Assembly: GCF_002901445.1 (NCBI RefSeq)
Contig: NZ_PPPD01000001.1
Location: 1,737,501 to 1,801,500 of the forward strand
Direction: 5' to 3'
DNA length: 64,000 nt
DNA from: Deinococcus koreensis
GTDB taxonomy: Bacteria; Deinococcota; Deinococci; Deinococcales; Deinococcaceae
In this document: one piece after another, positions 1-7,910 of the stretch
Position numbering within the stretch: the stretch's first letter is position 1
Layout of the letters: each line of letters opens with the position of its first letter
Program-made: the position numbers and the translations under genes
Notes under the pieces: model-generated
The model's database searches: none
Seen by the model: the letters and a program-made list of their open reading frames with translations, nothing else
Told to the model about the DNA's origin: nothing

Positions 1-1
1 G

Positions 2-457
2 CTGGCCGGGCTGGGTACCGTGCGGGCGGTGTCGGGGCTCTACCGCACGGCGCCGGTGGGCGGCCCACCGAATCAGCCGGACTATCTGAACGCCGCGCTG
101 TGGCTGGACACGAGCCTGGCGCCAGAGCCGCTGCTGCACGCTCTCCACGAGGCCGAAGCCCAGGCCGGACGCCAGCGCCGGGAACGCTGGGAGGCGAGGG
201 TGCTGGATCTCGACCTGATCCTGTATGACGACCTCGTGATGCCCGGCCCCCCGGAACTGCCGCACCCCCGCGCCTGGGAACGGGCCTTCGTGCTGGCCCC
301 GCTGAGCGACCTGAACCCGGAGCTGCGCCATCCCCAGACCGGGGAGAGCGGGCGGGCGGCGCTCCTGCGGGTGGGCAGCGCCGGGATCCAGCGGGAGGCG
401 CCGGCGGACTGGGTGTCGGGAACGGGCCAGCCCACGGCTGGACGGGAGTCCGGATGA
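2..457 (+). CDS. folK: HPPK, folate biosynthesis kinase, 3' part
   Basis: This is the C-terminal part of 6-hydroxymethyl-7,8-dihydropterin pyrophosphokinase, which moves pyrophosphate from ATP to the pterin in folate synthesis. The reading frame is open from the first bases, so the start lies outside the window. The family signature is visible as RWEARVLDLDLILYDD, which holds the two metal-binding aspartates, preceded by the substrate-site motif GGPPNQPDYLNA. The segment PHPRAWERAFVLAPL is the usual C-terminal conserved block. After it comes a short, less conserved tail ending at TGA 455-457. Recognition is firm; only the N-terminus is missing. Confidence 0.93.
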   Translation: MAGLGTVRAVSGLYRTAPVGGPPNQPDYLNAALWLDTSLAPEPLLHALHEAEAQAGRQRRERWEARVLDLDLILYDDLVMPGPPELPHPRAWERAFVLAPLSDLNPELRHPQTGESGRAALLRVGSAGIQREAPADWVSGTGQPTAGRESG

Positions 458-481
458 CACTCCCGGCCGCCGCCAGAACGC

Positions 482-487
482 TATGCT
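482..487 (+). promoter_or_regulatory. -10 hexamer TATGCT
   Basis: TATGCT begins 16 bases before the ATG at 498. This makes 498 a better start than the ATG at 483, which would overlap the hexamer. Confidence 0.45.
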
Positions 488-497
488 GGCAGGCACT

Positions 498-995
498 ATG
501 AGTGAACTGTCCCACCCCAAACGCCGCTCGGGAGCGGGCCGCATGTTCCAGTGGCTCTCCCTGCTGCTGACCCTGGCGCTGCTGGGCTTCGTGACCGCCG
601 TGGCCGTGCGGAACAACCCCATCTACAGCGACCGTGAGGCCAATGGCGTCAGCAAGTACCACTTCATCGAAGAGTGCAAGGAGATCGCCGGCAACAGCGA
701 GGAGCTGACGGTGGGCGCACAGGGTCAGAGCATCCCCCTCAAGACGCTGGTCGGGCAGAGCCGCCCGCTGGCCGCTGGCGAGAGCATCCGTACCACGCTG
801 GAGGCCGAGTCCGCGCAGATCGTGCGGAGCACGCAGACGGTGGAGGGCGGCGGCTGGACCCTGAGCGGCGTTCCCGTGACCATCTCGGTGGTGGGCAAGA
901 GCACGAGCACGCTGGGCCAGTTGCCCCTGCAGTGCGCCTACGACAAGAAGGCCGGCAAGACGACCGCGCAGCTTCAGCTTCCGGGCCAGCAGTAA
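498..995 (+). CDS. hypothetical single-pass membrane-anchored protein
   Basis: I do not recognise this 165-residue protein. It begins with a basic stretch (KRRSG), then one hydrophobic helix at about residues 16-36 (WLSLLLTLALLGFVTAVAV), then a soluble domain of about 120 residues rich in beta-type sequence with two cysteines (EECKE and LQCAYD) that could pair outside the cell. The single N-terminal helix suggests an exported or membrane-anchored protein facing the envelope. An in-frame ATG also exists at 483. It is followed by a good terminator and appears to be a single-gene unit. Confidence 0.75.
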   Translation: MSELSHPKRRSGAGRMFQWLSLLLTLALLGFVTAVAVRNNPIYSDREANGVSKYHFIEECKEIAGNSEELTVGAQGQSIPLKTLVGQSRPLAAGESIRTTLEAESAQIVRSTQTVEGGGWTLSGVPVTISVVGKSTSTLGQLPLQCAYDKKAGKTTAQLQLPGQQ

Positions 996-1024
996 GGGCC
1001 AGCACTCCAGCAAAGCCCAGCAGA

Positions 1025-1057
1025 CGCGCCGCCTCTTCGACAGGGCGGCGCGTTTTT
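1025..1057 (+). terminator. rho-independent terminator
   Basis: A perfect 9-bp stem (1025-1033 with 1044-1052, CGCGCCGCC) with a 10-base loop is followed directly by five T. It ends the transcript of the gene at 498-995. Confidence 0.85.
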
Positions 1058-1088
1058 CGATCTCCACGTATGGTCACTGGCCAAAGCG

Positions 1089-1403
1089 CTACATCACCAC
1101 GTCCAGCCCGCTCAGGCATTCCTCGGCGATGGCGCGGGCCAGGGGGTCGCGGGTGGAGCGGGCATAGGACACCCCCAGGTGCAGGTGGTGCTGCCCGCCG
1201 CGTGAGCCGACCAGCTCCAGCGTCTGGTAGAAGGCCAGGTGGGTGTGCGCCAGCAGCACGTCGCGCGTGCGCTCGGGCGGTTGCAGCCGCAGCAGGCCCA
1301 GCGCCTCCTCGTAGGCCTCCAGGGCGCGGCGCTGATCCCCCTCCACGGCCCATTCGCGCCCCAGTTGCAGGGAACGGGCAGCAGTCAGGTAGGCACTCCG
1401 CAT
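1089..1403 (-). CDS. small tetratricopeptide-like hypothetical protein
   Basis: This is a 104-residue protein with no close family that I recognise. It is mostly helical, and the segment AVEGDQRRALEAYEEALGLL has the spacing of a tetratricopeptide repeat; a second helix pair follows (LLAHTHLAFYQTLELV and ARAIAEECL). That suggests a small protein-protein interaction module. The ATG at 1403 is supported by a -10 hexamer exactly 12 bases upstream. It points away from the dehydrogenase gene and shares a divergent intergenic region with it. Confidence 0.72.
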   Translation of the reverse strand: MRSAYLTAARSLQLGREWAVEGDQRRALEAYEEALGLLRLQPPERTRDVLLAHTHLAFYQTLELVGSRGGQHHLHLGVSYARSTRDPLARAIAEECLSGLDVVM

Positions 1404-1409
1404 GGCCGG

Positions 1410-1415
1410 AGTCTA
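1410..1415 (-). promoter_or_regulatory. leaderless promoter -10 TAGACT
   Basis: TAGACT on the minus strand begins 12 bases before the ATG at 1403, so transcription would start at the start codon itself. Confidence 0.6.
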
Positions 1416-1557
1416 GAGCATGGGCCGTGAGGGTGGTCGGGCCAGCGAGGGCGGCCGATCTGGACGACCGAGCCTGGACTGCGGCCCAGCGCCGGCCTGC
1501 CCGGATGCTAGCCTGCGCTGACTCACCACAACGATCCGGGATTGCCGCGCCAGCGCG

Positions 1558-1578
1558 TACTCTCCTGCAAGCCGGAGG
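1558..1578 (+). promoter_or_regulatory. -10 TACTCT and Shine-Dalgarno GGAGG
   Basis: TACTCT (1558-1563) is a possible -10. GGAGG (1574-1578) lies five bases before the ATG at 1584 and fixes that start; an upstream in-frame ATG at 1542 is therefore unlikely. Confidence 0.5.
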
Positions 1579-1583
1579 CCACG

Positions 1584-2846
1584 ATGACCGAACACGAAAC
1601 CATCTTCACCATCGAGGCGACGCCCGTGAAATTCGGCCCCGGCGCTTCACGGGACGCCGGCTGGGAGCTGCGGCGGCTGGGGGCGCGGCGGGCCTTCGTG
1701 GTCGTCGACCCCGGGGTGCTGGCGGCCGGCGTGGCAGGGCCGGTGCTGGAGAGTCTGCGGGAGGCGGGCATCGAGACCGTCCAGTACAGCGACGTGGAGA
1801 CCGAGCCCGATATCGCGGCCCTGGCGCGGGCGGTGCAGGCCGCGCGTGAGGCGGGTGTGGACTCCTTCGTCGCCCTTGGCGGGGGCAGCGCCATCGACAC
1901 CACGAAGGTCGCCAACCTGCTGGGCACGCACGGCGGCGAGATCATGGACTACGTGAATCCGCCCGTGGGCGGTGGCCGCGCGCCTCCCGGCCCGCTGCGG
2001 CCCCTGCTCGCCATTCCCACCACGTCGGGGAGCGGGTCGGAGGCGACCACGGTGGCGATCGTCGATCTGCCGGATCTGGGAATCAAGACCGGCATCAGCC
2101 ACCGCCTGCTGCGGCCGACCCAGGCCATCGTCGACCCGGAGCTGACCCGCAGCGCGCCCGCCGCCGTGATCGCCGCTGCCGGGCTGGACGTGGTCTGCCA
2201 CGCCGCCGAGAGCTTCTTGAGCCGGCCCTACACCACCCGGCCCCGACCGGCTTCGCCCGCGGAGCGCCCGCCCTACCAGGGCAGCAATCCGGTGGCGGAC
2301 GTCTGGTCGGCCCAGGCTCTGCGCTATGGCGGCCAGTACCTGCGCCGCGCCGTGCAGGACGCAGACGATCTGGAGGCGCGCGGGTTCATGATGCTGGCAG
2401 CCACCATGGCCGGCGTGGGCTTCGGCTCGGCGGGCGTGCATATCCCGCACGCCTGCGCGTACCCCATCGCGGGCCTCAGGCACGTCTACCGGCATCCGGG
2501 CTACCCCGGCACGAAGCTGTTCATTCCACACGGGTTCAGCGTGATCGTCACGGCGCCCGCCGCCTTCCGCTTCACCTTCGACGCCGACCCCGCCAAGCAC
2601 CTGAGGGCCGCCGAACTCCTGAGCGGCCAGCCCCAGACCCCTGGCGACCGCGACGCCCTGCCCCGCGCCCTGGCCGCCCTGATGCGCGATGTCGGCGCCC
2701 CCACCCGCCTGCGCGAACTGGGCTACGACGAATCCGACCTGCCGGCCCTGATCGACGGCGCCCTGAAGCAGCAGCGCCTGCTGGCAGTGGCGCCCCGGAT
2801 GCCCGCCCGCGACGACCTGGAGACCATCCTGCGCGAGTCTTTGTAG
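1584..2846 (+). CDS. iron-containing alcohol dehydrogenase, hydroxyacid-oxoacid transhydrogenase type
   Basis: This 420-residue protein belongs to the iron-dependent (type III) alcohol dehydrogenases. The dinucleotide-binding GGGS is at residues 99-102, and PTTSGSGSE is at about 145-153. Metal ligands are expected at D202 and H206 (LDVVCHAAES) and in the later HIPHACAYPIAG and FIPHGF blocks. Two segments match the ADHFE1 branch better than simple alcohol dehydrogenases: DYVNPPVGGGRAPPGPLRP, and FIPHGFSVIVTAPAAFRFTF. That branch couples oxidation of 4-hydroxybutyrate-like acids to reduction of 2-oxoglutarate with a tightly bound cofactor. The exact substrate cannot be read from the sequence. 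It is likely cytoplasmic and expressed as a single gene. Confidence 0.87.
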   Translation: MTEHETIFTIEATPVKFGPGASRDAGWELRRLGARRAFVVVDPGVLAAGVAGPVLESLREAGIETVQYSDVETEPDIAALARAVQAAREAGVDSFVALGGGSAIDTTKVANLLGTHGGEIMDYVNPPVGGGRAPPGPLRPLLAIPTTSGSGSEATTVAIVDLPDLGIKTGISHRLLRPTQAIVDPELTRSAPAAVIAAAGLDVVCHAAESFLSRPYTTRPRPASPAERPPYQGSNPVADVWSAQALRYGGQYLRRAVQDADDLEARGFMMLAATMAGVGFGSAGVHIPHACAYPIAGLRHVYRHPGYPGTKLFIPHGFSVIVTAPAAFRFTFDADPAKHLRAAELLSGQPQTPGDRDALPRALAALMRDVGAPTRLRELGYDESDLPALIDGALKQQRLLAVAPRMPARDDLETILRESL

Positions 2847-2872
2847 GGAGGGGAGTGATGGGTCATGGGTGA

Positions 2873-2919
2873 TGAGTGATGAGACGTCCCAGAGCCCGTG
2901 GATTCCTCCTCATCACTCA
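2873..2919. terminator. inverted repeat between convergent genes
   Basis: TGAGTGATGAG (2873-2883) and CTCATCACTCA (2909-2919) are perfect 11-bp inverted copies with a 25-base loop, between two convergent genes. They could act as a two-way terminator; the T-tract is poor. The surrounding GATGAGTGATG tandem motif looks like a small repeat. Confidence 0.5.
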
Positions 2920-2936
2920 ACCCTTTGTCCTTGCTC

Positions 2937-3278
2937 CTATCCCTCCAGCGGAATCACGGTGATCATCCCGGTCTCGGCCTCGCCGTCGATGGTCAGCACC
3001 TCCAGGCGGCAGGGCAGGTCATCGCGGCCCAGTTCGCGGCTCAGGTAGGTCAGGGCGGCGCGGTGCATCAGCGAGAGCTTGCGCGCGGTGACCGACTCGG
3101 CGGCGCTGCCGTAACGCGCGCCCCGCCGCTGCCGGACTTCGGTAAAGACCAGCACGGCGCCCTCGCGGCTGATCAGGTCGATCTCGCCGCCGGGGATACG
3201 GTAGTTGCGGGCCACGATCTCGCGGCCCAGGGCCTCGAGGTGCGCCGCCGCACGCGCCTCGGCCCCTGCACCCTTCAA
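2937..3278 (-). CDS. yraN: YraN (UPF0102) nuclease-fold protein
   Basis: The UPF0102/YraN family is a small restriction-endonuclease-like fold of unclear cellular role, often linked to DNA metabolism. The hallmark core is visible: [19 protein letters not shown], containing the E-x-D and E-V-R residues of the PD-(D/E)xK active site, followed by [13 protein letters not shown]. The length of 113 residues is normal. The start is odd. In this frame the first usable codon is TTG at 3278, while an ATG at 3290-3292 with a GAGACT -10 exactly 12 bases upstream is out of frame and hits a stop after five codons. It lies 32 bases after the HAD gene. Confidence 0.85.
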   Translation of the reverse strand: MKGAGAEARAAAHLEALGREIVARNYRIPGGEIDLISREGAVLVFTEVRQRRGARYGSAAESVTARKLSLMHRAALTYLSRELGRDDLPCRLEVLTIDGEAETGMITVIPLEG

Positions 3279-3310
3279 GCCGCGCCCTTCATAGCGTCAG
3301 TCTCATGGGG

Positions 3311-4006
3311 TCAGGCCAGCCACGCGGCCCAGCCGGTGAAATCGGGCACGGCGAGGGACGCTCCGGCTTCCAGCAGCGCCGCGGCCGGCGCGGTGGTTGT
3401 CAGGGCCACCACCCGGCAGCCGGCCCCGGCGGCGCTGCGAACGCCGTTCACCGCGTCCTCGTGGGCCAGACAGTCGGCGGCGGCCAGGCCCAGACGGGCG
3501 GCGCCCAGCAGGAAGGGCTCGGGGTGGGGCTTGCCGCGCGCGACGTCCTCGCCGGTCACGCGCGTCCCGAAACGCGGCCCGAAGCCCAGCTGCTCCATTC
3601 CGAAGGCGACGTTCGTGAGGCCCGCACTGGTCACCAGGGAGAAGGGAATGCCGCGGACGTCCAGCTCGTCCAGGTAGCGGCTCAGGCCCGCGACCTCAGT
3701 CAGGGCGCCGGCCGCCAGCTGCCGGTAGCGGCCCTCCTTGGCCTCCTCGAAGCGCCCCGCCAGTTCGGCGTCGGGGGAGACCCCGGTCAGGCGCTCGATG
3801 ATCTCCGGATTGCGGCCGCCGTCCACCTTGGTGTCCAGATCGTGCTCACTCAGGTGCAGGCCCAGCACCGTGCGCGCCGTCTCGGCCCAGGCCTGCCGGT
3901 GGTGGTGGTTGTTGGCGGTGAGCACGCCGTCCATGTCGAACAGCACGCCGGCCGGGCGCCAGGGCCAGCCGGGGGCCGTGGCCGGGGGCCGGGCCTCCAG
4001 GGTCAC
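3311..4006 (-). CDS. HAD-family phosphatase, beta-phosphoglucomutase-like
   Basis: This is a 231-residue haloacid dehalogenase-type hydrolase. Motif I is [14 protein letters not shown], with the two catalytic aspartates. Motif II is SLVTSAG, motif III is the lysine in [10 protein letters not shown], and motif IV is [12 protein letters not shown]. The cap inserted after motif I is helical, as in the beta-phosphoglucomutase/sugar phosphatase group. The substrate is unknown. Its GTG start overlaps the stop of the upstream dsRNA-binding gene as GTGA, which suggests translational coupling. Motif IV has ED rather than the commoner D-S/D-x, as in phosphoglucomutase-like members. Confidence 0.86.
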   Translation of the reverse strand: MTLEARPPATAPGWPWRPAGVLFDMDGVLTANNHHHRQAWAETARTVLGLHLSEHDLDTKVDGGRNPEIIERLTGVSPDAELAGRFEEAKEGRYRQLAAGALTEVAGLSRYLDELDVRGIPFSLVTSAGLTNVAFGMEQLGFGPRFGTRVTGEDVARGKPHPEPFLLGAARLGLAAADCLAHEDAVNGVRSAAGAGCRVVALTTTAPAAALLEAGASLAVPDFTGWAAWLA

Positions 4007-4416
4007 GCGTCCTCCGCTTCCGGGCCGTGGCCCAGGTCGCTCAGCAGGTCGCGGTAGAGGCGCGCGGCATCGGCCCGCACCTCGTCCAGCGTGGCGTCGT
4101 CGGACGAGAGTTCCACGGCGGCGTCCAGCGCCTCCGCGAGCACCGCCGCGTAGATCGGCCAGCGTTCACCCGCCGGGCGGGGAGGGGCCGCGCCCGGCGG
4201 CTCCCCGTCCAGCGCCCGCAGCGCCGACTCGGCCGCCACCCGCTCGGCTTCCTTCTTGCTGCGGCCCTCGCCTCCGGCGCCCAGCGGGCGGCCGCCCACC
4301 AGCACGGTCGCGTGGAAGGTGCGGTCGTGGGCGGGGCCGCTGGTCTCGGCCTCGAAGGTCGGGACACCCAGGCCCAGCGCCAGCACCCGCGCGATCAGAT
4401 CTCCCTTCGCGTTCAT
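4003..4416 (-). CDS. free-standing double-stranded RNA-binding domain protein
   Basis: This 137-residue protein is built around one dsRNA-binding motif at about residues 4-68. It shows the usual order: N-terminal helix ([11 protein letters not shown]), central strands ([21 protein letters not shown]), then [20 protein letters not shown] with the KKxAE contact residues. This resembles the C-terminal domain of RNase III, but the nuclease domain is absent and is replaced by a helical C-terminal tail of about 60 residues. It is probably an RNA-binding cofactor in the cytoplasm. It is the first gene of a pair with the HAD phosphatase and has its own leaderless promoter. Confidence 0.8.
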   Translation of the reverse strand: MNAKGDLIARVLALGLGVPTFEAETSGPAHDRTFHATVLVGGRPLGAGGEGRSKKEAERVAAESALRALDGEPPGAAPPRPAGERWPIYAAVLAEALDAAVELSSDDATLDEVRADAARLYRDLLSDLGHGPEAEDA

Positions 4417-4422
4417 ACCAGG

Positions 4423-4428
4423 AGCGTA
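4423..4428 (-). promoter_or_regulatory. leaderless promoter -10 TACGCT (minus)
   Basis: TACGCT on the minus strand starts 12 bases before the ATG at 4416. It faces a second TACGCT for the opposite gene 33 bases away, so both promoters fit in a 55-base gap. Confidence 0.65.
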
Positions 4429-4460
4429 GCAAGCCTGATGCCCGGCGCCGCCTGCGGCGC

Positions 4461-4466
4461 TACGCT
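4461..4466 (+). promoter_or_regulatory. leaderless promoter -10 TACGCT (plus)
   Basis: TACGCT begins 11 bases before the ATG at 4472, with no Shine-Dalgarno sequence between them. Confidence 0.6.
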
Positions 4467-4471
4467 GGGGT

Positions 4472-4975
4472 ATGCGTGTCCGGGTGCTTCCGCTGCTGCT
4501 GAGCCTTCCACTGCTGTGTCCGGGGGCCCAGGCCAGAGGGGGCGGGGGCGCCCCTCCCTTCGCCGCCCCGCCTCCGGTCGTGCGGCCGGGGCAGGTCTGG
4601 ACGCTGGACGCCACCACCGCCCAGGGCGAGCGCTTCCAGACCGCGCTGCAGGTGGGCCGTGCCGCGCCCACCGGCACCCCCGCCACCTACCGTGCCGACC
4701 GGGGCGTGCTGATCCTCGATGCCCCGCGCGGCTCGCTGGTCGCGCTCGACCTTCAGGACGCCCGGGCCGGGGGGCTGGGGCTGGCCTGCGTGGTGACGGG
4801 CAGCCTCGGCGCCCCCGTGCTGGAGGGCGTGCTGGCGGTGGGCCCCCTGGGGGAGCTGCCGGCGCGGCTGGAGCAGGCGCTGGCGGTCGTCGGCGTGGCG
4901 CGCACGCCGGCCGAGCGGGCCGAGGCCAGCCGGGAACTCGGGCTGGGGACGTGCAGGCTGACGCTCGGCCGCTGA
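4472..4975 (+). CDS. hypothetical secreted protein
   Basis: A 167-residue protein of unknown function. It starts with a clear signal peptide ([15 protein letters not shown] followed by a small-residue cleavage region around AQARG). The mature part is predicted to be mostly beta strand, with segments such as [10 protein letters not shown] and [17 protein letters not shown], and it has two cysteines (LACVV and GTCRL) that may form a disulfide. No catalytic motif is visible. It stands alone between a divergent dsRNA-binding gene and the convergent phosphatase of the kinase operon. Confidence 0.72.
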   Translation: MRVRVLPLLLSLPLLCPGAQARGGGGAPPFAAPPPVVRPGQVWTLDATTAQGERFQTALQVGRAAPTGTPATYRADRGVLILDAPRGSLVALDLQDARAGGLGLACVVTGSLGAPVLEGVLAVGPLGELPARLEQALAVVGVARTPAERAEASRELGLGTCRLTLGR

Positions 4976-4993
4976 GCCCGTCGGGGCGGGCCC

Positions 4994-6997
4994 CTATTTC
5001 ACCCGCTCGATCACCAGCGACGTCGCGTTGTCGGGGGCTCCGGCGTCCAGCGCCAGCTTCACGAGCTGATCGGCCAGCGCCTGGATGTCGGGCTCGCTGA
5101 GCAGCAGGCCCAGCAGCCTGTCGGGCACGATCTCACCCCACACGCCGTCGCTGACCAGCAGCACGCGGTCGCCCACGCCCAGTTCCGGCGCGTCGTCCAG
5201 GGTCTGCACGTAGCCCTCCTGGGGCACGCGCAGGCTGCCCAGCGACCGCAGCACCTTGTTGCGCTCGGGGCTCTCCTGCGCCTCCTCGGGGGTCATCTGG
5301 CCAGAGGCGACCATCGCGGCCACGTAGGAGTGGTCGCGGCTGAGCTGCCTCGCCTCGCCGCCCGACGACAGGTAGGCGCGGGTGTCGCCCACGTGGCCCA
5401 GGTAGAGCGCCGCGCCGCGCAGCTCGACCCCGCTGATGGTGCAGCCACCGTCGCGGCCCGCCATCGCCGAGAGCACGGCCGCGTTGGCGTCCCAGACCAT
5501 GCCGGGCAGGGTGTCCTGGCTGGAGTTCAGGAAGGCCTGCACGGCAGCGCTGCTCGCCACTTCACCCGCCGCCATGCCGCCCATGCCGTCCGAGACGCAG
5601 GCCCGCAGCACCAGCTGCGACTGGCCGTGCGCGCCGATCTGCCGCCAGACGAAGCCGTAGGAATCCTCGTTCACGGGCCGGTCGGGGTTCAGCCCGACGG
5701 TCGTCGCGGCGGCCACGCGGTAGGCGGGCAGTTCGGGCGTGTCCAGCGCTCTGAGCCTGGTCAGCAGGGCGCTGGGCGTCAGGCGCTGGTCGGCCGGGGC
5801 GAGCATGTCCCGCAGCAGTTGTGGCACGCCCGCCACCGGCACGCCGCCCAGCACGGCCAGCGACGTTCCCCCGGTCGTCTGCCCCTCGGCGGGCAAATCG
5901 TGGCCGCTCAGCCAGCGGTAGAGCAGCGCGCCCAGCAGGTACACCCCGGAGGCGGCCCCCGCGGGGTCGCCGGCCAGCACCTCGGGGGGGGTGAAGCCCT
6001 CGCGCAGCGCGGCCTCCGGGGCCTCGCCCAGCCGGGCCACGCGGGGCGGGAAGCGCAGCCGGAGGCCGCCCGGTGTGGCGCGCACGCCGTCCGGATCGAG
6101 GTCGATGGCCGCGTAGTCCTGCTTTTCCAGCGCGAACAGCAGTTGCGCCAGTTCCTTCAGATGTGAAAGCGCGGTCTCCGGCTCGAGGGGAAGTGTCAGT
6201 GGCTCGCCGCCGGTCGGTTCCAGCACGTGCAGGGCGCCCACGCGGGAGAAGCGGGGCAGCGCGCGGTGGGGCTGCAGGCCCGCCCAGAGCGGTTCCGGGC
6301 GCACGTAGACCTCGCGGCTGGGGCCGGCCTGCAGCGGGCTGGCGATGAACCAGCCGCGTCCCAGATCCTCGTTCAGATGGTGGCCGTCTAGCACGTCGCC
6401 CACCTGCGGCCCCTGGGGCGGGGCGCTGGGCGCGAAGACCTGCTCCTCCAGGTCGTTCGAGAAGCCGGTGCCACCGGCTGAGGCTGGAGGGGGAGGGAGC
6501 GGGGCGGCCTCAGCCGCGGGGGCGCCGGCTGGGGCGACATCAGCCGGGGAGGCCGGGTCGGGGGCGGCCACGGGCCGTTCAGTCGGCGCAGGGGGCTGGT
6601 CAGGTGCCGTGGGGGCCGGCTGGCTGGCCACCGGGGGCTGCCGAGTCTCGTCCGCTGGAACAGTCATCGCCGCCTGAGCGGGCTCCGACCCGGCAGACGC
6701 CGCGACCGGCTCTGTGCTCTTGCCGGGATCACTGCTCCCGGTCACTGGCTCTGGCATCGGCCCCGGCAGCGCGTCCTCGTCCAGCACGGGGAGGGGGGCG
6801 TCGCCGGGATCGAAAGCCTCCAGTTCGGGCTCGGCGGCCTGGGCGGACGGCTCGGACGGCTGTTCGGCCCTCGGCGGCGCTGGCGCAGGCCTCTCCTCCC
6901 CCCGTCCGAACAGCTCGCGCAGCGTGGCAGACGTCTCTTTCCAGCCCCCCTCGGCGGCCTGGGTGCTCTCCTGGATCGGATCGTCGGGATGCGTCAC
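4994..6997 (-). CDS. PP2C phosphatase fused to a catalytically dead kinase domain
   Basis: This 667-residue protein has three parts. Residues 1-200 are a low-complexity Pro/Ala/Glu-rich region. Residues about 200-418 have the outline of a protein kinase (DLGRG in place of the P-loop; FTPPEVLAGDPAGAASGVYLLGA in the APE/activation area), but the VAIK lysine, the HRD motif and the DFG motif are all gone. Residues 428-667 are a PP2C Ser/Thr phosphatase with NEDS (443), DGMGG (470-474), GDTR (537-540), SDGVWG (616-621) and PDNAT (655-659), so the metal-binding aspartates are intact. It is the last gene of the operon and starts with GTG three bases after the FHA gene. It probably reverses the kinase of the same operon. 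Confidence 0.9.
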   Translation of the reverse strand: MTHPDDPIQESTQAAEGGWKETSATLRELFGRGEERPAPAPPRAEQPSEPSAQAAEPELEAFDPGDAPLPVLDEDALPGPMPEPVTGSSDPGKSTEPVAASAGSEPAQAAMTVPADETRQPPVASQPAPTAPDQPPAPTERPVAAPDPASPADVAPAGAPAAEAAPLPPPPASAGGTGFSNDLEEQVFAPSAPPQGPQVGDVLDGHHLNEDLGRGWFIASPLQAGPSREVYVRPEPLWAGLQPHRALPRFSRVGALHVLEPTGGEPLTLPLEPETALSHLKELAQLLFALEKQDYAAIDLDPDGVRATPGGLRLRFPPRVARLGEAPEAALREGFTPPEVLAGDPAGAASGVYLLGALLYRWLSGHDLPAEGQTTGGTSLAVLGGVPVAGVPQLLRDMLAPADQRLTPSALLTRLRALDTPELPAYRVAAATTVGLNPDRPVNEDSYGFVWRQIGAHGQSQLVLRACVSDGMGGMAAGEVASSAAVQAFLNSSQDTLPGMVWDANAAVLSAMAGRDGGCTISGVELRGAALYLGHVGDTRAYLSSGGEARQLSRDHSYVAAMVASGQMTPEEAQESPERNKVLRSLGSLRVPQEGYVQTLDDAPELGVGDRVLLVSDGVWGEIVPDRLLGLLLSEPDIQALADQLVKLALDAGAPDNATSLVIERVK

Positions 6998-7000
6998 GCC

Positions 7001-7867
7001 TCAGTCCTGGTGGAAGCTGAGCATCAGGTTCCCGAAGGCGACCTCATCTCCGTTCGACAGGCGGGTGGGCTCCTGCAGGCGGGGCGAGAAGGCGGCCTCG
7101 CCCGCACGCTTCACGTACACGCCGTTGGTGGAGCCCAGGTCGCGCACCATCCACGCGCCATTCTCGCGGTACAGCTCGGCGTGGCGGCGCGAGATGTGCT
7201 CCTGCCCGCCCAGGCCGCTCAGGTCGATATCCACCGGGCCGCTGGAGGCGTCGAAGCGCCCCACGACCAGCCGCTCGCCCTGCAGCGGGATGAACTCGCC
7301 GGTGGCCGCGCCGTACTTCTTGATGCCAAGCTTTGCGGCGCCGACAGAGGCGTCGGCGGGAGCGGGGGAGACGGGCGCGGCGGCGACGGGAGCAGCGGCC
7401 GCTGTGGTGTCGCTGGAGGCGGGGGCGCTGGCCTCGGGTGTCACGGATTCCTGCATGGGCATGGCGTCGGCGCCTGCCGTGTCCATCGGGGCTGCAGGCG
7501 TGGCGGCCTGGGGAGCGTCCGTGGCAGCGGTGCCGGTCTCCGGCAGGGGCATGTCGGGCATTCCGGCGTTCAGGTCGGCGACCGGAGTGCCCTCACCTGG
7601 GATCACCTCGGCTGGGGGCGTGATGTCGCCATCGATCACTGGAGAGCCGCTGCTCGCGGTATCGGCCGTGGCGCCGCCGATCTGGATCTGATCCACGGGC
7701 GAGGTTCCCGCCCCTTCCGGCGCCGAGAGGACAGGGGCGGCCGGGGCCTGGTCGGATGCCTGAGGAGCGCTCTGGGCAGGCGCAGCGGCAAGTTCGACGC
7801 CGCAGCCCTCGCAGTACTGGGTGCCTTCGGGGTTGATGGTGCCGCACACGGAGCAGGTGATGGTCAT
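7001..7867 (-). CDS. FHA-domain protein with N-terminal zinc ribbon
   Basis: This 288-residue adaptor starts with a four-cysteine zinc ribbon (C5, C8, C19, C22). A long Ala/Pro/Thr/Ser-rich linker to about residue 180 follows. A forkhead-associated domain fills the last 100 residues. FHA domains bind phosphothreonine peptides; the key motifs GRFD, HISRRHAELY and DLGSTNGVYV are all present. A good Shine-Dalgarno (GGAGGA) precedes the ATG at 7867. It lies between the kinase and phosphatase genes and most likely recognises proteins phosphorylated by that kinase. The Thr-rich linker could itself be a substrate. Confidence 0.92.
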   Translation of the reverse strand: MTITCSVCGTINPEGTQYCEGCGVELAAAPAQSAPQASDQAPAAPVLSAPEGAGTSPVDQIQIGGATADTASSGSPVIDGDITPPAEVIPGEGTPVADLNAGMPDMPLPETGTAATDAPQAATPAAPMDTAGADAMPMQESVTPEASAPASSDTTAAAAPVAAAPVSPAPADASVGAAKLGIKKYGAATGEFIPLQGERLVVGRFDASSGPVDIDLSGLGGQEHISRRHAELYRENGAWMVRDLGSTNGVYVKRAGEAAFSPRLQEPTRLSNGDEVAFGNLMLSFHQD

Positions 7868-7910
7868 AGCAGATTCCTCCAGGGGAAAGGGGTGGGAAGG
7901 CGGGCGGGGG

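Noticed and set aside
674..1849. Open frame of 391 codons overlapping the hypothetical gene and the dehydrogenase start
   Set aside because: It crosses a clear terminator and two gene starts; its composition is Arg/Ala/Gly-rich as in out-of-frame readings.
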